A stretch of DNA of 64,000 bases from Pseudorhizobium xiangyangii. GTDB taxonomy: Bacteria > Pseudomonadota > Alphaproteobacteria > Rhizobiales > Rhizobiaceae. How positions within the stretch are numbered: position 1 is the first letter of the stretch; each line of letters opens with the position of its first letter. Below the pieces are notes generated by a model, which searched no databases, was not told the DNA's origin, and was given only the letters and a program-made list of their open reading frames with translations. This document shows positions 27,056-36,581 of the stretch, piece by piece. A program made the position numbers and the translations under genes. The stretch is taken from positions 62,001 to 126,000 of the forward strand of contig NZ_JAJAWH010000008.1 in NCBI RefSeq assembly GCF_020531965.1. Direction: 5' to 3'.

Positions 27056-27278
27056 CGGTCGCCTTGCGCACGCGCTTGCCGTCGTGCTCCACTAGGCCAT
27101 AGACATCTATCCCGGCCGCCGTCAGGCTCCTGCATTGAACAACGGCAAGCATCCCTCCCATGACGTGATCCACGCACTCCCCCACTTCGAAACTGTACAC
27201 GCCGCTGCTTGATGGCGGCGGCGCGAAAGCGGGAACGCATGGTCTGGCATCGGCATAGTGGGTTGAGATAAAGTACAC
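26946..27278 (-). CDS. Unrecognised ORF running into the integrase remnant
   Basis: A possible 110-residue protein (MYFISTHYADARPCVPAFAP) with a mid-part that looks coding, LTAAGIDVYGLVEHDGKRVRK and ANRPWLDFERDAV. Its 3' part overlaps the integrase remnant in another frame. It may be a truncated phage gene or a shadow; no family is recognised. Confidence 0.25.
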   Translation of the reverse strand: MYFISTHYADARPCVPAFAPPPSSSGVYSFEVGECVDHVMGGMLAVVQCRSLTAAGIDVYGLVEHDGKRVRKATDAPEANRPWLDFERDAVAGASASHTHSCAVDDALRA

Positions 27279-27395
27279 GGCTGCCCCTCCGATTGTCTAG
27301 CAATGTTAGTTGTTGCCTGGCGCGCGCCGCCCCGCCCCGGTGCTGAAACGCTCGCGGAAGTCGACTAGGATCCAGTAAATTCGCCTATAACAGCC

Positions 27396-28150
27396 TCAAC
27401 ATCTTCCAGGATGCCATTTATGACGAGGCCAATCCGTCTGACGGCGCGTCAGCTTCGGCGCGGTTGCGGCCAACGGAACATAGGGCGGGATCGTGTTCCC
27501 CTCATGCTCCCATTCTGCGACTTCCTGGCGATGCAGGTTGCTCATATCGTCGGGAACGGTCATATCCGCGCCATCTGCCGCAACGCGGATAGCTCCGCTC
27601 TCAGTGTACCCAAGAATGTCCATCTCAAAGCTCCGCGTCTGCTGCCCAAAAGTCAGGAACACGCCCGTGCCGGTTTCGCTGGCCGACCTGTTTTCCACGA
27701 AGCCCTCTGTCCCTTCCGTCATTGATCCTGCCGCGGCAGAGAAGTTCGTGGCGGTAGCGCTCCGGCCCGCTATCGCGGGTGTTACCCTTTTGGGAACGCT
27801 GAACCTATAGTACGTGCCCCCAGAGGTAACATTGCCGCTGAAAACGACCCGCCCAAGAGTTCCGACATCGCCCCTCTCATAGTAACGCCGGCAAAGAGCT
27901 GATTCCTGCTGGATATGCCGCCGCGCCGATGCATCGGCCTCAGCGGTGGCATCACCCTCCACGACAGAAACGTCAGCAATATTAATCAGTGCCGTTGGAT
28001 TCGGCGAAGTATGCAACCGCCTGAACACCAGCCACAGGCGTCGTCGTTGGTGCCGAATGACTTCCCGTCCGTACTCGGCAGATCGAAGGTGACGAAGAAC
28101 TGTTTAGGGGCGCCGGTAATGGAGAAGGTTACAGCTGAAGTGTTGACTGG
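27396..28150 (-). pseudogene. Phage tail-fibre-like protein remnant
   Basis: The upstream part in one frame reads VTFSITGAPKQFFVTFDLPSTDGKSFGTND. A frameshift near 28030 leads to a second frame with FRRLHTSPNPTALINIADVSVVEGD, then RRHIQQESALCRRYYERGD and YYRFSVPKRVTPAIAG. The ALCRRYY segment with the following beta-rich stretch is typical of C-terminal modules of phage tail or host-recognition proteins. The end (DDMSNLHRQEVAEWEHEGNTIPPYVP) resembles a small module often found at the end of such genes. With the integrase remnant, it suggests a dead prophage. Confidence 0.6.
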
Positions 28151-28189
28151 GGCATCGGGGGAACGGCGCGATGTCGGTCATTCAGGCGG

Positions 28190-28349
28190 CCGGGCGGCGA
28201 GGAGGCGCCTTAGCTGGTTCCTAGCTTGCGCGGATGCCGAACCGAAAGCCAAAATGCTGGTCGCGGTCGATCTGACTAACAAGATGGCACGCACCGCCTG
28301 GGCACTGATTGCCGGCGGCGGTGCTTACGCAATCCCGGAAAGAGGTTGA
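28190..28349 (+). pseudogene. IS110-family transposase C-terminal remnant
   Basis: A short in-frame stretch ends KAKMLVAVDLTNKMARTAWALIAGG, matching the C-terminal K-L-A-A-V-A-L-A-N-K-M-A-R-x-x-W-A-L pattern of IS110/IS1111 transposases. It resembles the corresponding part of the larger IS110 remnant at 44.8-45.5 kb. The rest of the element is missing. Confidence 0.65.
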
Positions 28350-28433
28350 AGTCTCGCCGGGTGGGGAGCGGCAGATCTGATCGGAGGTCATGGTAAAAAA
28401 ATCGGAACAGAACCGGAGCGGCAAAACCAGTTG

Positions 28434-29092
28434 TTAACGGAGCCACACCGAGCGCGATCCGCCGATTTGGACCCGATCCACGAACTCGCCATGAGGGCCC
28501 GCGGTGTGAATGGCCGCATCGTGAGCCGGATACACGTAGAAACTTGACCGCTCCTTCCCTTCGACAAAGATCAGAAAATGCTTGCTAACCCGGGGACGTC
28601 CATACACGTTGACATAAGCGTGCGCAGATAGGGCTCGAACTCGCTGCCTTCGGCGGGCGATGTCACAAACGGGGTGGATGGCTATCAACTCGACCCCAGC
28701 ACGGGCAGCGACATGGTCTTCCGACGTCTCCCAGTAGGTCTGGTACGCCATTATTCTGACCTTCTCGATGATCCTGAATCCGTACCGTGCCCGGACTTTT
28801 GCCCATTGCGTGTCATAAGCGAAGCACAGTGGTAGCCCCAGACTGTAGCGCGCGAACGCGTCCTCCAGCGAGAACCCTTCCGCAGCCTTGGCCGCTGCGA
28901 AGTCAACAAAGCCGTCCTCCAGCGCGCGGAGTTGTTTCCTCACTTCATCCCGCAGTGCGACCTCGTCCCGCGCAGTCGGAGACCGTTGAAGAGCCGAAAG
29001 AGCATCAATTCGAATTCGAATTCGAGGACGGGTGTCGGTCCGGTGACTGTTTCCGGCTCCGTCGAAGGCGAGGGGACAGGTTTCCGGGCCAT
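28434..29092 (-). pseudogene. Frameshifted gene of unknown function with a hexamer repeat
   Basis: A gene with a good ribosome site (AGAGGAG) starts at 29092 as MARKPVPSPSTEPETVTGPTP. Within a run of three AATTCG hexamers (29007-29024) the likely reading frame changes to the one carrying DALSALQRSPTARDEVALRD and ending GGSRSVWLR at 28434. The second frame looks genuinely coding over 190 residues (DGFVDFAAAKAAEGFSLEDA, YGFRIIEKVRIMAYQTYWE). No family is recognised. Either the gene is broken by an indel near the repeat or its N-terminus is misread. Nearby phage remnants suggest phage origin. Confidence 0.5.
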
Positions 29093-29388
29093 CACGCGCT
29101 CCTCTTGATCGGGGCGTAGTAAGCGCGCTGTCGAGCACGACCCAGCGTCCGTCGACCCGCTCCCACGGCTATTCCGGACGTATTCCGACGTACCCCTTCC
29201 GTTGCAGGACTTCGCGGAGCTCTTCATAGACGTGTCCCTCGTCTGGCAAGTCGGCGAGGCGTCATCTCATGAGCAGGACATCCCACAATCGAAGGATTCG
29301 ACGCATTCCTGCCGCATCAGAAACAGGATGCCATATTTTCCCTCGATGATATCCGGTTCGGTTGCGTACGTTGTCCTCCCGGCTGCCC

Positions 29389-30354
29389 TCAAAGACGCCC
29401 CAAAAGACGTCTTACCGCTCCGAGGACGCGCGAATGTCGCGATGCAGCCAGTGCGTTATACTGCTCTTCCTTGGCCCGAAGAAGCGCAGCGCATTCGTGA
29501 AATGCCATTCTGGCGTGGGCGAGATCAGTTTGTGTCGTTTCAGAGATTCTCAAGTCCTGTGGAGGAAATACAGATGGTTCTCCTAATTTAATTAAGTCGA
29601 CAGTAAATTCCCACATGGCCGTCTCCTGTATTTCTACTTTGACGTTCATTAGGCCAAGCGATACGATCTGATCGAACGCTTCTTTAAAGGTATCTGCCGT
29701 CCAGACAGTACAGTGAACGTCGATATATTGGCGCTCATTATGAACGAACTGCGCGGTCGACAGAGCGTCGGCAAGCGAATAGTGCCTACGTGTATATATG
29801 GAAACACCATTTTCATCGAACGTGTTGTTACCGTCATCATCCAGGCAATCAGCCATGAAGTCAAAAACTTGGAATGGTGTTGGGACAGATGGATTATCAA
29901 GCCAGTTGGCCACCAGTTGAGCAACGGACGTCCTTGCCCGGAAGTGATCGTTGCTCCTCTCCGCGTTTGGCAGAACGAGCCTGAGGACAGCGCCAACTTT
30001 CAGTACCGCTAATATGTCGTTCAGCCAGCCAACTGTATTCGGGACGTGTTCCATCACGTGACTGGCAATTGCGAAGTCGTACAGCAGCCCCTCCGGCGAG
30101 GTTTCTTTAAGTGGACGTCCCGGCTTCCAAACATAGTCTATCGTTGGAATCTCTTTATTTAATGCACCTGGATTCTCGGCTGCCTTAGCCAGTATTTCAT
30201 CGTTTGAGATATAGTCTGTGTAGTGCACATTATACTTATGACGAGGGAGAGCGGGATTGAAGTATGGTGCGATCTCAAGACCAAGTCCAACGGTTCTAAA
30301 ATTCTTTACTCGGGCGGGGTTTTCCATCGCAGATCCCATTTGAAACTTTCGCAT
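29389..30354 (-). CDS. Class I SAM-dependent methyltransferase-like protein
   Basis: A 321-residue protein with a methyltransferase core. Motif I is seen as VGLGLEIAPYFNPALP near residue 27, and a motif-IV/post-I-like FAIASHVMEHVPN follows at about 95, as in Methyltransf_11/23 proteins. It lies in a polysaccharide-gene neighbourhood and could modify a glycan or its precursor, but the target is unknown. Base composition is AT-richer than the core genes. A stretch upstream (30355-30600) holds no gene I can support. Confidence 0.7.
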   Translation of the reverse strand: MRKFQMGSAMENPARVKNFRTVGLGLEIAPYFNPALPRHKYNVHYTDYISNDEILAKAAENPGALNKEIPTIDYVWKPGRPLKETSPEGLLYDFAIASHVMEHVPNTVGWLNDILAVLKVGAVLRLVLPNAERSNDHFRARTSVAQLVANWLDNPSVPTPFQVFDFMADCLDDDGNNTFDENGVSIYTRRHYSLADALSTAQFVHNERQYIDVHCTVWTADTFKEAFDQIVSLGLMNVKVEIQETAMWEFTVDLIKLGEPSVFPPQDLRISETTQTDLAHARMAFHECAALLRAKEEQYNALAASRHSRVLGAVRRLLGRL

Positions 30355-30611
30355 GTTTTATAGCTGAGCGTTACCCGCGGCAACTTAAGGCCATCAGCCA
30401 AAACAATATTTTGCACAACAGGCGCGCAGAACGCAATAGAAAGCACGTTCGGAACAGACCCCAAGTGCAGGCAGGGGTAACTCCGAGAACAGCCGGAAGC
30501 GTCGCCAAAATATAACCATGTTTGTAAGCGCTCATTTCCGTGCGCCTCTTGCCGCATGAAGAGTCCACTTAAAATAGGTGGCACCAAATGTGGAGAGCAG
30601 AAACTGAGCGT

Positions 30612-30776
30612 ACGGTTGGTGGGGCGTGATGCGCGGCGCCGCTGTGATCCGGGATCAAAGGAGCGGCTTGTTGCGGCATGCCTTCAGTCTGGGGTGTCGA
30701 AATCCGGCCTTTCGCTCGCGCATGGATCAATGCCAACCTGCTGCGCCAATGGGTCAAGGATGCTAGGTTCTGTTGA
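30612..30776 (+). pseudogene. IS66-family TnpA (OrfA) remnant
   Basis: One frame reads RRRCDPGSKERLVAACLQSGVSKSGLSLAHG, the HTH part of IS66 OrfA. After a one-base deletion the next frame continues INANLLRQWVKDAR. The flanking IS66 genes are gone. Confidence 0.7.
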
Positions 30777-30825
30777 CAAAGTCAGCAGTGAGCATGCGAT
30801 AAGATCACTCCTGACGGAGAATTAT

Positions 30826-31035
30826 ATGTCCTCACGTGATCGAGAAATACGACTTGGACTTAGTGTGCAACGCGCCTTGCTTGGAGCTGTACCTTCGACG
30901 CTGGCCGCCGTAACGTGTGGCTGGAGTGGCGACGAGATTGTCCTCGAATTCTTGGTCGATCCCAATTTCGGCGATGATGACCGCGAACGCATGGAGGTAG
31001 TCGCGTCCGAGGTCATTTTGGATTTTGGCTATTAG
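30826..31035 (+). CDS. Small hypothetical protein
   Basis: A 69-residue protein (MSSRDREIRLGLSVQRALLG, then VTCGWSGDEIVLEFLVDPNFGDDDRE) with a mixed alpha/beta pattern and an acidic C-terminus. The ATG has an ACGGAG ribosome site 6 nt upstream. The composition resembles small cytoplasmic immunity-type proteins, but no family is assigned. It is convergent with the wzt gene. Function unknown. Confidence 0.55.
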   Translation: MSSRDREIRLGLSVQRALLGAVPSTLAAVTCGWSGDEIVLEFLVDPNFGDDDRERMEVVASEVILDFGY

Positions 31036-31090
31036 GACGTTTGTGAAGGGCGCATACATTGCAGATGCGATCAAGATTGCCTGATAGGCA

Positions 31091-31801
31091 TCATAAGATG
31101 GCCTCCACTAGCTTGCCATGTGACAGCACAAACCTCCTATTGCAGAAGCGCTTTATCAACTCCTCAGAGTGAGACGCAAAAACGAATATTTTGGCCTCGC
31201 TAATCATCTCCTCCATTCGCTTTTGTGCACGCAACTGAAAGGCGACATCCCCCGTCCCAAACATCTCATCAATTAAGAGTATTTCTGGCTTTACAGAGGT
31301 ACTTACTGCAAACATCAGGCGCATCTTCATGCCGGACGAATAAGTATGGACTGGAAGTTCGAGAAACGCTCCGAGCTCAGTGAATTCACCAATAGATTCT
31401 ATACGAGAATCCATTTCACTGTAATTTGCGCCCAACAGCATACCCATCCGGTATATATTTTCATAGCCTGACAGCTCATCGTCGAGACCCGCACCTATCT
31501 CAATAATTGTAGTCACGCGGCCCGAACGACAAATATTACCTGATATTGGATTATAGATTCCGGCCATGGCGCGCAACAGAGTTGTTTTTCCAGCACCGTT
31601 ATGCCCTGTGATGCCTACAGCATCCCCGTCTTTCAGTTCAAAAGAAACATCGTCGAGCGCTTGCACCGTGATGACACCGGATGCTCTCTTAGAAACTTTC
31701 CCACCTGTTCCTAGCTGTACGATCTTGCTGCGTAAAGACATACTCTGGGCATTGTATATCGGATACTGGAGCGACACGTTTTCAAAAATTAGTGAGGTCA
31801 T
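31091..31801 (-). CDS. wzt: Polysaccharide ABC exporter ATPase (Wzt type)
   Basis: A 236-residue ABC ATPase with Walker A GHNGAGKTTLL, the signature region YSSGMKMRLMFAVS and Walker B EILLIDEMFGTGD. The order and the N-terminal FENVSLQYPIYNA fit the Wzt/KpsT/RfbB family that powers export of lipid-linked O-antigen or capsule across the inner membrane. It lacks the long C-terminal carbohydrate-binding domain of large Wzt proteins. It follows the permease gene by 2 nt and ends the five-gene operon. Confidence 0.92.
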   Translation of the reverse strand: MTSLIFENVSLQYPIYNAQSMSLRSKIVQLGTGGKVSKRASGVITVQALDDVSFELKDGDAVGITGHNGAGKTTLLRAMAGIYNPISGNICRSGRVTTIIEIGAGLDDELSGYENIYRMGMLLGANYSEMDSRIESIGEFTELGAFLELPVHTYSSGMKMRLMFAVSTSVKPEILLIDEMFGTGDVAFQLRAQKRMEEMISEAKIFVFASHSEELIKRFCNRRFVLSHGKLVEAIL

Positions 31802-31803
31802 AG

Positions 31804-32592
31804 CTATACCCAGAACGCAATTCTGTTATATTTTTTGCCAAGAAAAATCACCGTTAGCGCCGTACCAAAAATCAACGATACCATTGAGACGACATAAACA
31901 TATAACGATGGCGTCAAACCTTCGATTGGATCGCGAATTAATGTAATTAGATAGGTTAACGGATTCATCCAAGCAATATATTCGCTCATTGCTAGTTGAC
32001 TTGGGCGGTAAATCACTGGCGTCAGAAAAAACATTAGCGGCATAAAAGATGTTATCAATGGACCCACATCCCTATACCTGGCGCTAATTAATGAAATTAA
32101 CGCCGATATCCAGAAAAGGTTACCGACAACCAAGACAATCCCAGGGATTATTAAAATTTGTGAGAAGTTGATACTTGGAGGGAATATCAGCAATACAGCC
32201 ACCACAACCAATAGGTTGTGGGCAAAATTGATCATCTGCCGCAGCAACAATTGCAGCGGAAAAAACAAGAAGGGCGTTTTGATATTTTTGATCAATCGCG
32301 CATTCTGAACCATGATCGATGGTGCTTCCATTATGCATCCAGAGATCAGCTGCCAGATAACCAGCCCAATACAAAGAGACGGAATAAATACCGATTTTTC
32401 TACATTTAATAGTTGGCTCCACAAAAAACCCAATCCTGCGACGCCGATTGCCGTCCCTATCACCAACCAAAAGGGCCCCAAAAAGCTTCTTCGATATCTT
32501 GCCTTAGTGTCTCCCCATGCAAAGAAAAACGATAGCGGCAACGCTTTGATTGTGTCAGTAAAGTCTCTAAGGCCTTTGGAAAAAACAATCAT
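31804..32592 (-). CDS. wzm: Polysaccharide ABC exporter permease (Wzm type)
   Basis: A 262-residue ABC-2-type membrane protein with six hydrophobic segments. The cytoplasmic N-terminal WGDTKARYRRSFLGPFWLVIG segment is the hallmark of the Wzm/KpsM family, and FFLTPVIYRPSQL and WMNPLTYLITLIRDPI lie in the last loops. With Wzt it exports a glycan made in the cytoplasm. The gene is AT-rich compared with the core chromosome, suggesting acquisition. It overlaps the glycosyltransferase gene by 4 nt. Confidence 0.92.
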   Translation of the reverse strand: MIVFSKGLRDFTDTIKALPLSFFFAWGDTKARYRRSFLGPFWLVIGTAIGVAGLGFLWSQLLNVEKSVFIPSLCIGLVIWQLISGCIMEAPSIMVQNARLIKNIKTPFLFFPLQLLLRQMINFAHNLLVVVAVLLIFPPSINFSQILIIPGIVLVVGNLFWISALISLISARYRDVGPLITSFMPLMFFLTPVIYRPSQLAMSEYIAWMNPLTYLITLIRDPIEGLTPSLYVYVVSMVSLIFGTALTVIFLGKKYNRIAFWV

Positions 32593-33842
32593 GTTCGTTG
32601 CGTTGCTTTAATGGCGGCCTGATTTGGCATCTGCTCTACCATAGCTATTTCTTCGATATAGACGGCCGCTTGCGTTGCTAGCGAATAGTGCGAAACCACG
32701 TTGCCGCCCACCGGCGGTTCTCGACGCATTAACATCTCAGTCTTTGACGCCATCTCAAGGAAGTTCCCGATATCGAAGCGCAGATAGTTATTGTACGGTA
32801 TTAACTTAAATAGCTCATCAAAGGCGAACGAGGATGAACACAGGGTCCGACGGCACGCATCCAGACAAATCGAGGCGATGCCGGATCCGTCTTGGCCATT
32901 CTCATAGTAAGGAAGCCAGGCTATATCGATACCAGCTGCCATCTGCAAAAAATCGTCATCGTTGAGTTCACCCATGAAAAACACTCGATCTTTCAGGATC
33001 TTGTCTTTCGAGACAGTAGTGATCAGTTCATTCAAGTAGACATCCATTTTCCCGTCCGACTTTAGTGTCTGGGGGTGCTGGCGACCAAAGATAAGAAGCT
33101 TGTAATTTTTGGGCAGAAATCGCATGGCTTTCAGAGCATCAGTGTGCCCTTTGTATGCACTTATATAGCCAAACATCCCGACTAATTTATCTGTCGCCTC
33201 AAGGGAAAGTTGTTCCCGAACCCGCTGCAGTACACTCGTATCCGGTTGAAAATCGGTCGGCACGATTTTGAGCGGATGCACGCTTACATTTCCGTAATCG
33301 AACAATTGCTCAATCTGACGAGCTGCACGATTTGTATGCACGATGATTCTTGCTTGGTTCGCGATCGCATTTTTCAGCATCGCGCGATTGATCCTAATAT
33401 GGACGTTCTTAAACTTGGACCCAATCAGTTCCTTCAGGCCGGATTTTATCTTGAATGAAGCAATTTGCTTCAGAGCCGCACGTGTGCCTGCAGATGTTGC
33501 TTCCATCAAACGCGGAGAATGGAACGTGATCGTGGTATTTCGGTTGGCTTGAAATAGTTTCTTGGTGCGGTTTATGATGTCTCCTGGCATAGTCCCGTAA
33601 AGACCAGCCTCGAGCTGAATATTAACAAGATCATACTCACGCAGTTGCTCTGCGAGAGCTGCAATATGCACGTCTGCTTTTTTTCTTATCAGGGGGTTGC
33701 TGGATTGAAGCAGCTTCAAATCCAGTTCCAAAACATCTACTTCTGCACCTGTGGCATTCTCGATTGAATCATGAAGGACTTTTGTGAATGCTGCATTCCC
33801 ACAGCTATCAGAGTAACTTGAAACGATGGCTAGTTTATTCAT
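32589..33842 (-). CDS. Glycosyltransferase (GT4-like)
   Basis: A 417-residue glycosyltransferase with a GT-B shape. The N-terminal domain starts [20 protein letters not shown]. The C-terminal domain shows VGMFGYISAYKGHTDALKAM and KLLIFGRQHP, followed by DRVFFMGELNDDDFLQMAAGIDIAWLPY, the donor-site region. The usual E-x7-E motif is altered. It probably adds a sugar, perhaps fucose given the neighbours, to a lipid-linked glycan. It overlaps fcl and wzm by 4 nt each. Confidence 0.8.
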   Translation of the reverse strand: MNKLAIVSSYSDSCGNAAFTKVLHDSIENATGAEVDVLELDLKLLQSSNPLIRKKADVHIAALAEQLREYDLVNIQLEAGLYGTMPGDIINRTKKLFQANRNTTITFHSPRLMEATSAGTRAALKQIASFKIKSGLKELIGSKFKNVHIRINRAMLKNAIANQARIIVHTNRAARQIEQLFDYGNVSVHPLKIVPTDFQPDTSVLQRVREQLSLEATDKLVGMFGYISAYKGHTDALKAMRFLPKNYKLLIFGRQHPQTLKSDGKMDVYLNELITTVSKDKILKDRVFFMGELNDDDFLQMAAGIDIAWLPYYENGQDGSGIASICLDACRRTLCSSSFAFDELFKLIPYNNYLRFDIGNFLEMASKTEMLMRREPPVGGNVVSHYSLATQAAVYIEEIAMVEQMPNQAAIKATQRT

Positions 33843-34810
33843 GTGCGAGCGCCTGTGTGATGATTTTCATACCAAGAGAAAGTGCGTCTCAAGCCTTCCT
33901 CTATACCGATCTGAGGCTTGAAGCCTAGAGAGACCAGCTTTGCATTATCCACAACCCTTACCGGTATCCCGACTGGTTTGTTTACATCATAAACGACGTC
34001 CTGAATCCCTGCGGCCGACGCAACGACTTCAGTGATACGCCGTATAGTCACCCCTACGCCGCTTGAAATATTAGTAATCTCGTTTGTTGGCGCTTTCAGG
34101 CAAATCAGGACCGCTCTTGCCGCATCCGCTGCGTGCAGAAAATCGCGTTGCGCAGAACCATCCCCCCAGACCGTCAATGGTTCACCCCTCTTGCGGGCAT
34201 CAAATGCTTTTTTGATTAGTGATGGGATGACGTGCCCACCATCGACATCAAACTTATCTCCCTCTCCATAGAGGTTCGTGAACACGCCGTAAGAAAATTT
34301 GCACACGCCCTCGTCACCGAGAACTTTTAGATAACTATAGGCATGGCGTTTCGCCATTGCGTATCCAAATTCGCCACCGTGGGGCAAGCCTTCAAAAAAC
34401 TGATCTTCCATCAGTGGGATTTTTTTGTAGGGGAAAGGATACGACGCTACCGTCCCGGCAAAAAATACACGCGAAGGTCTGACGCGACTAATTGCGAAGC
34501 AGACGTTATGGTTGATCGCCGAGTTCTCGAATACCGCGCGATGCTGATTGCCCATATTTCCGGCAAGTCCAAATACGGTTGCCGCCAAATGAATGACTAC
34601 ATCGGGACGATTAGCTTCAAAATACGCACTCGTCATATCGGAATTGGCCAAGTCCAATTCCGCTCGACCAGGGGCTAGTATCTGTACTCCCGCAACTTGA
34701 GCAAGTTGTGCGAGTACGGCAGATCCCAGTACCCCACCGCCTCCAGTAACAAGGCACTTCATCCCTCCCAGATGCAGCCCGTCGAAACCATTCTGCAGAT
34801 CAGTACTCAT
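33839..34810 (-). CDS. fcl: NAD-dependent epimerase, probable GDP-L-fucose synthase
   Basis: A 323-residue extended short-chain dehydrogenase. The Rossmann motif is [16 protein letters not shown] and the YxxxK pair is [12 protein letters not shown]. The [10 protein letters not shown] and [15 protein letters not shown] segments match GDP-fucose synthase (WcaG/NolK type), which converts the Gmd product to GDP-L-fucose. The catalytic loop ([10 protein letters not shown]) differs from the classical SCIYP, so a related GDP-sugar reductase is possible. It overlaps gmd by 11 nt. Confidence 0.82.
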   Translation of the reverse strand: MSTDLQNGFDGLHLGGMKCLVTGGGGVLGSAVLAQLAQVAGVQILAPGRAELDLANSDMTSAYFEANRPDVVIHLAATVFGLAGNMGNQHRAVFENSAINHNVCFAISRVRPSRVFFAGTVASYPFPYKKIPLMEDQFFEGLPHGGEFGYAMAKRHAYSYLKVLGDEGVCKFSYGVFTNLYGEGDKFDVDGGHVIPSLIKKAFDARKRGEPLTVWGDGSAQRDFLHAADAARAVLICLKAPTNEITNISSGVGVTIRRITEVVASAAGIQDVVYDVNKPVGIPVRVVDNAKLVSLGFKPQIGIEEGLRRTFSWYENHHTGART

Positions 34811-35891
34811 GTCGACTATTAAACTTGAAACCGCTGGCCCTTACGAGATTATCCCGCTGGGCGGACGCGAGGTCTTCACGCATCATTTCTTCGACGAGTT
34901 CGTTGAAAGTGATTTTAGGCGTCCAACCTAGCTTTTCCCTTGCCTTGGTCGCGTCACCAAGCAACGTCTCGACTTCTGCCGGACGGAAGTATCTCGGGTC
35001 TACAGAAACGATCCGCTTACCCGTAGCGACATCGTACCCCTTTTCGTCCACACCAAATCCCTCCCAGCGGATATCGATACCGACGTCCTTGGCAGCGATA
35101 TTCACGAAGTCTCGCACCGAGTACTGGACACCTGTCGCGATTACAAAATCTTCAGGTTGCTCTTGTTGCAACATCATCCATTGCATCTCAACGTAGTCTT
35201 TGGCGTGTCCCCAATCCCTCAATGAATCAAGGTTTCCGAGAAACAACTCTTTTTGTGTTCCCAACTTGATGCGCGCCAACGCCCTTGTGATTTTTCGCGT
35301 TACGAATGTCTCGCCGCGGACAGGCGATTCATGATTGAACAAAATTCCGTTACACGCGTAGATGCCGTATGCCTCGCGGTAATTAACTGTAATCCAGTAC
35401 GCATACAGCTTAGCTACAGCATATGGAGACCGCGGATAAAACGGAGTCGTCTCGCGCTGAGGGATTTCCTGAACAAGGCCGTAAAGCTCAGAGGTTGAGG
35501 CCTGATAAAAGCGTGTTTTATTAGACAAACCTAGAATTCGAATGGCTTCAAGAATTCTAAGCGCGCCTAAACCATCGGAGTTTGCTGTATATTCGGGCTC
35601 CTCGAAGGACACAGCAACATGGCTCTGGGCAGCAAGATTATAAATCTCGTCTGGCTGAACCAGCTGAATTATCCGGAGAAGACTGGATGAGTCTGTTAGA
35701 TCGCCATGATGCAGTGTCAGATCGACGCCGCTTTCGTGGGGATCGTGATACAAGTGGTCAATTCGATCGGTATTGAAGAGCGACGTGCGTCTTTTTATAC
35801 CGTGAACAGAATAGCCTTTTTCCAACAGCAGTTCCGCCAAGTACGAGCCATCCTGCCCGGTAATTCCTGTGATAAGCGCAGTTTTTTTCAC
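34800..35891 (-). CDS. gmd: GDP-mannose 4,6-dehydratase
   Basis: A 363-residue enzyme with the Gmd N-terminus [25 protein letters not shown], the catalytic Thr-Glu in STSELYG, and [14 protein letters not shown] (YxxxK). The [19 protein letters not shown] segment binds GDP-mannose. It makes GDP-4-keto-6-deoxymannose, the precursor of GDP-L-fucose, GDP-rhamnose or GDP-perosamine. It is the first intact gene of the gmd-fcl-GT-wzm-wzt operon; the genes that should make its substrate, just upstream, are broken. Confidence 0.96.
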   Translation of the reverse strand: MKKTALITGITGQDGSYLAELLLEKGYSVHGIKRRTSLFNTDRIDHLYHDPHESGVDLTLHHGDLTDSSSLLRIIQLVQPDEIYNLAAQSHVAVSFEEPEYTANSDGLGALRILEAIRILGLSNKTRFYQASTSELYGLVQEIPQRETTPFYPRSPYAVAKLYAYWITVNYREAYGIYACNGILFNHESPVRGETFVTRKITRALARIKLGTQKELFLGNLDSLRDWGHAKDYVEMQWMMLQQEQPEDFVIATGVQYSVRDFVNIAAKDVGIDIRWEGFGVDEKGYDVATGKRIVSVDPRYFRPAEVETLLGDATKAREKLGWTPKITFNELVEEMMREDLASAQRDNLVRASGFKFNSRHEY

Positions 35892-36059
35892 CGCAAAACT
35901 CCATTAACTTTTTAGCGCGCAGATTCGCATGAGGCAAAATACGGTTGCAACTCTCTCCGTAATTGAGACCATTTTCTAGGTTTTAGTTCGCCATAAGTCC
36001 ACACCTTTCGCCATTGATCACCGGTAGGATCTAGCGGGACTTGTCGATGTTCACCTGTA

Positions 36060-36541
36060 GGCAGCCAATCGGCCTATCCGCGAGCAAATTCGTCGGGAAC
36101 GCCAACGATGTCGTTTTCGCCGGAGATAGGTCTGGACCTCGATCATTTCCAGCATGATCTTGCCGGGGTTGTATAGGCGATGAAGGTCTCTCTGGGGAAT
36201 GTAGACCGATTAGTTTTCACGAACGAAGGGGACCTTGTCGCCGACGGTCACTTCTTCCGTGCCTTTGCGTTCCGAACAATGGAAATGTTTCTGCAGCGAC
36301 AGCTTCTTGCCAAGCAGCATGAAAAGCCGCTTGACCTGGAAACGGTCTTTGTTGAGCAGCGGGGTGTAACCTCCCTAAGAAGATTGATGTCGGATGGGTT
36401 TTCGTCAGCCTCGATGTCGCTTTGCTTTGACCAGGTACTTCACCAGCTTGCCGACTTCCTGCGCTTCGTCGAGGCGACCGACATAAACCGCATCCTCGCT
36501 GGCAATAACCACAACGTCCTTCAAACCCTGTAGCCGAACAT
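36060..36541 (-). pseudogene. Degenerate duplicate of the manC 3' end
   Basis: This segment is similar along its length to the C-terminal part of the manC pseudogene at 37743-38215. Recognisable pieces in shifting minus frames include the GLKDVVV-type junction, DEAQEVGKLVKY and the HPT-(S) repeat before a broken mannose-6-phosphate isomerase cupin. Frameshifts and base changes are numerous. It lies between the broken glycosyltransferase and gmd. Confidence 0.75.
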
Positions 36542-36581
36542 GCAAGGGGAATCATCCGCACCGATATTATTTGGCAGCACA

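Noticed and set aside
36180-36533. Plus-strand frame over the manC remnant
   Set aside because: It is antisense to a degraded manC copy, and the same shadow appears over the better copy at 37854-38546.
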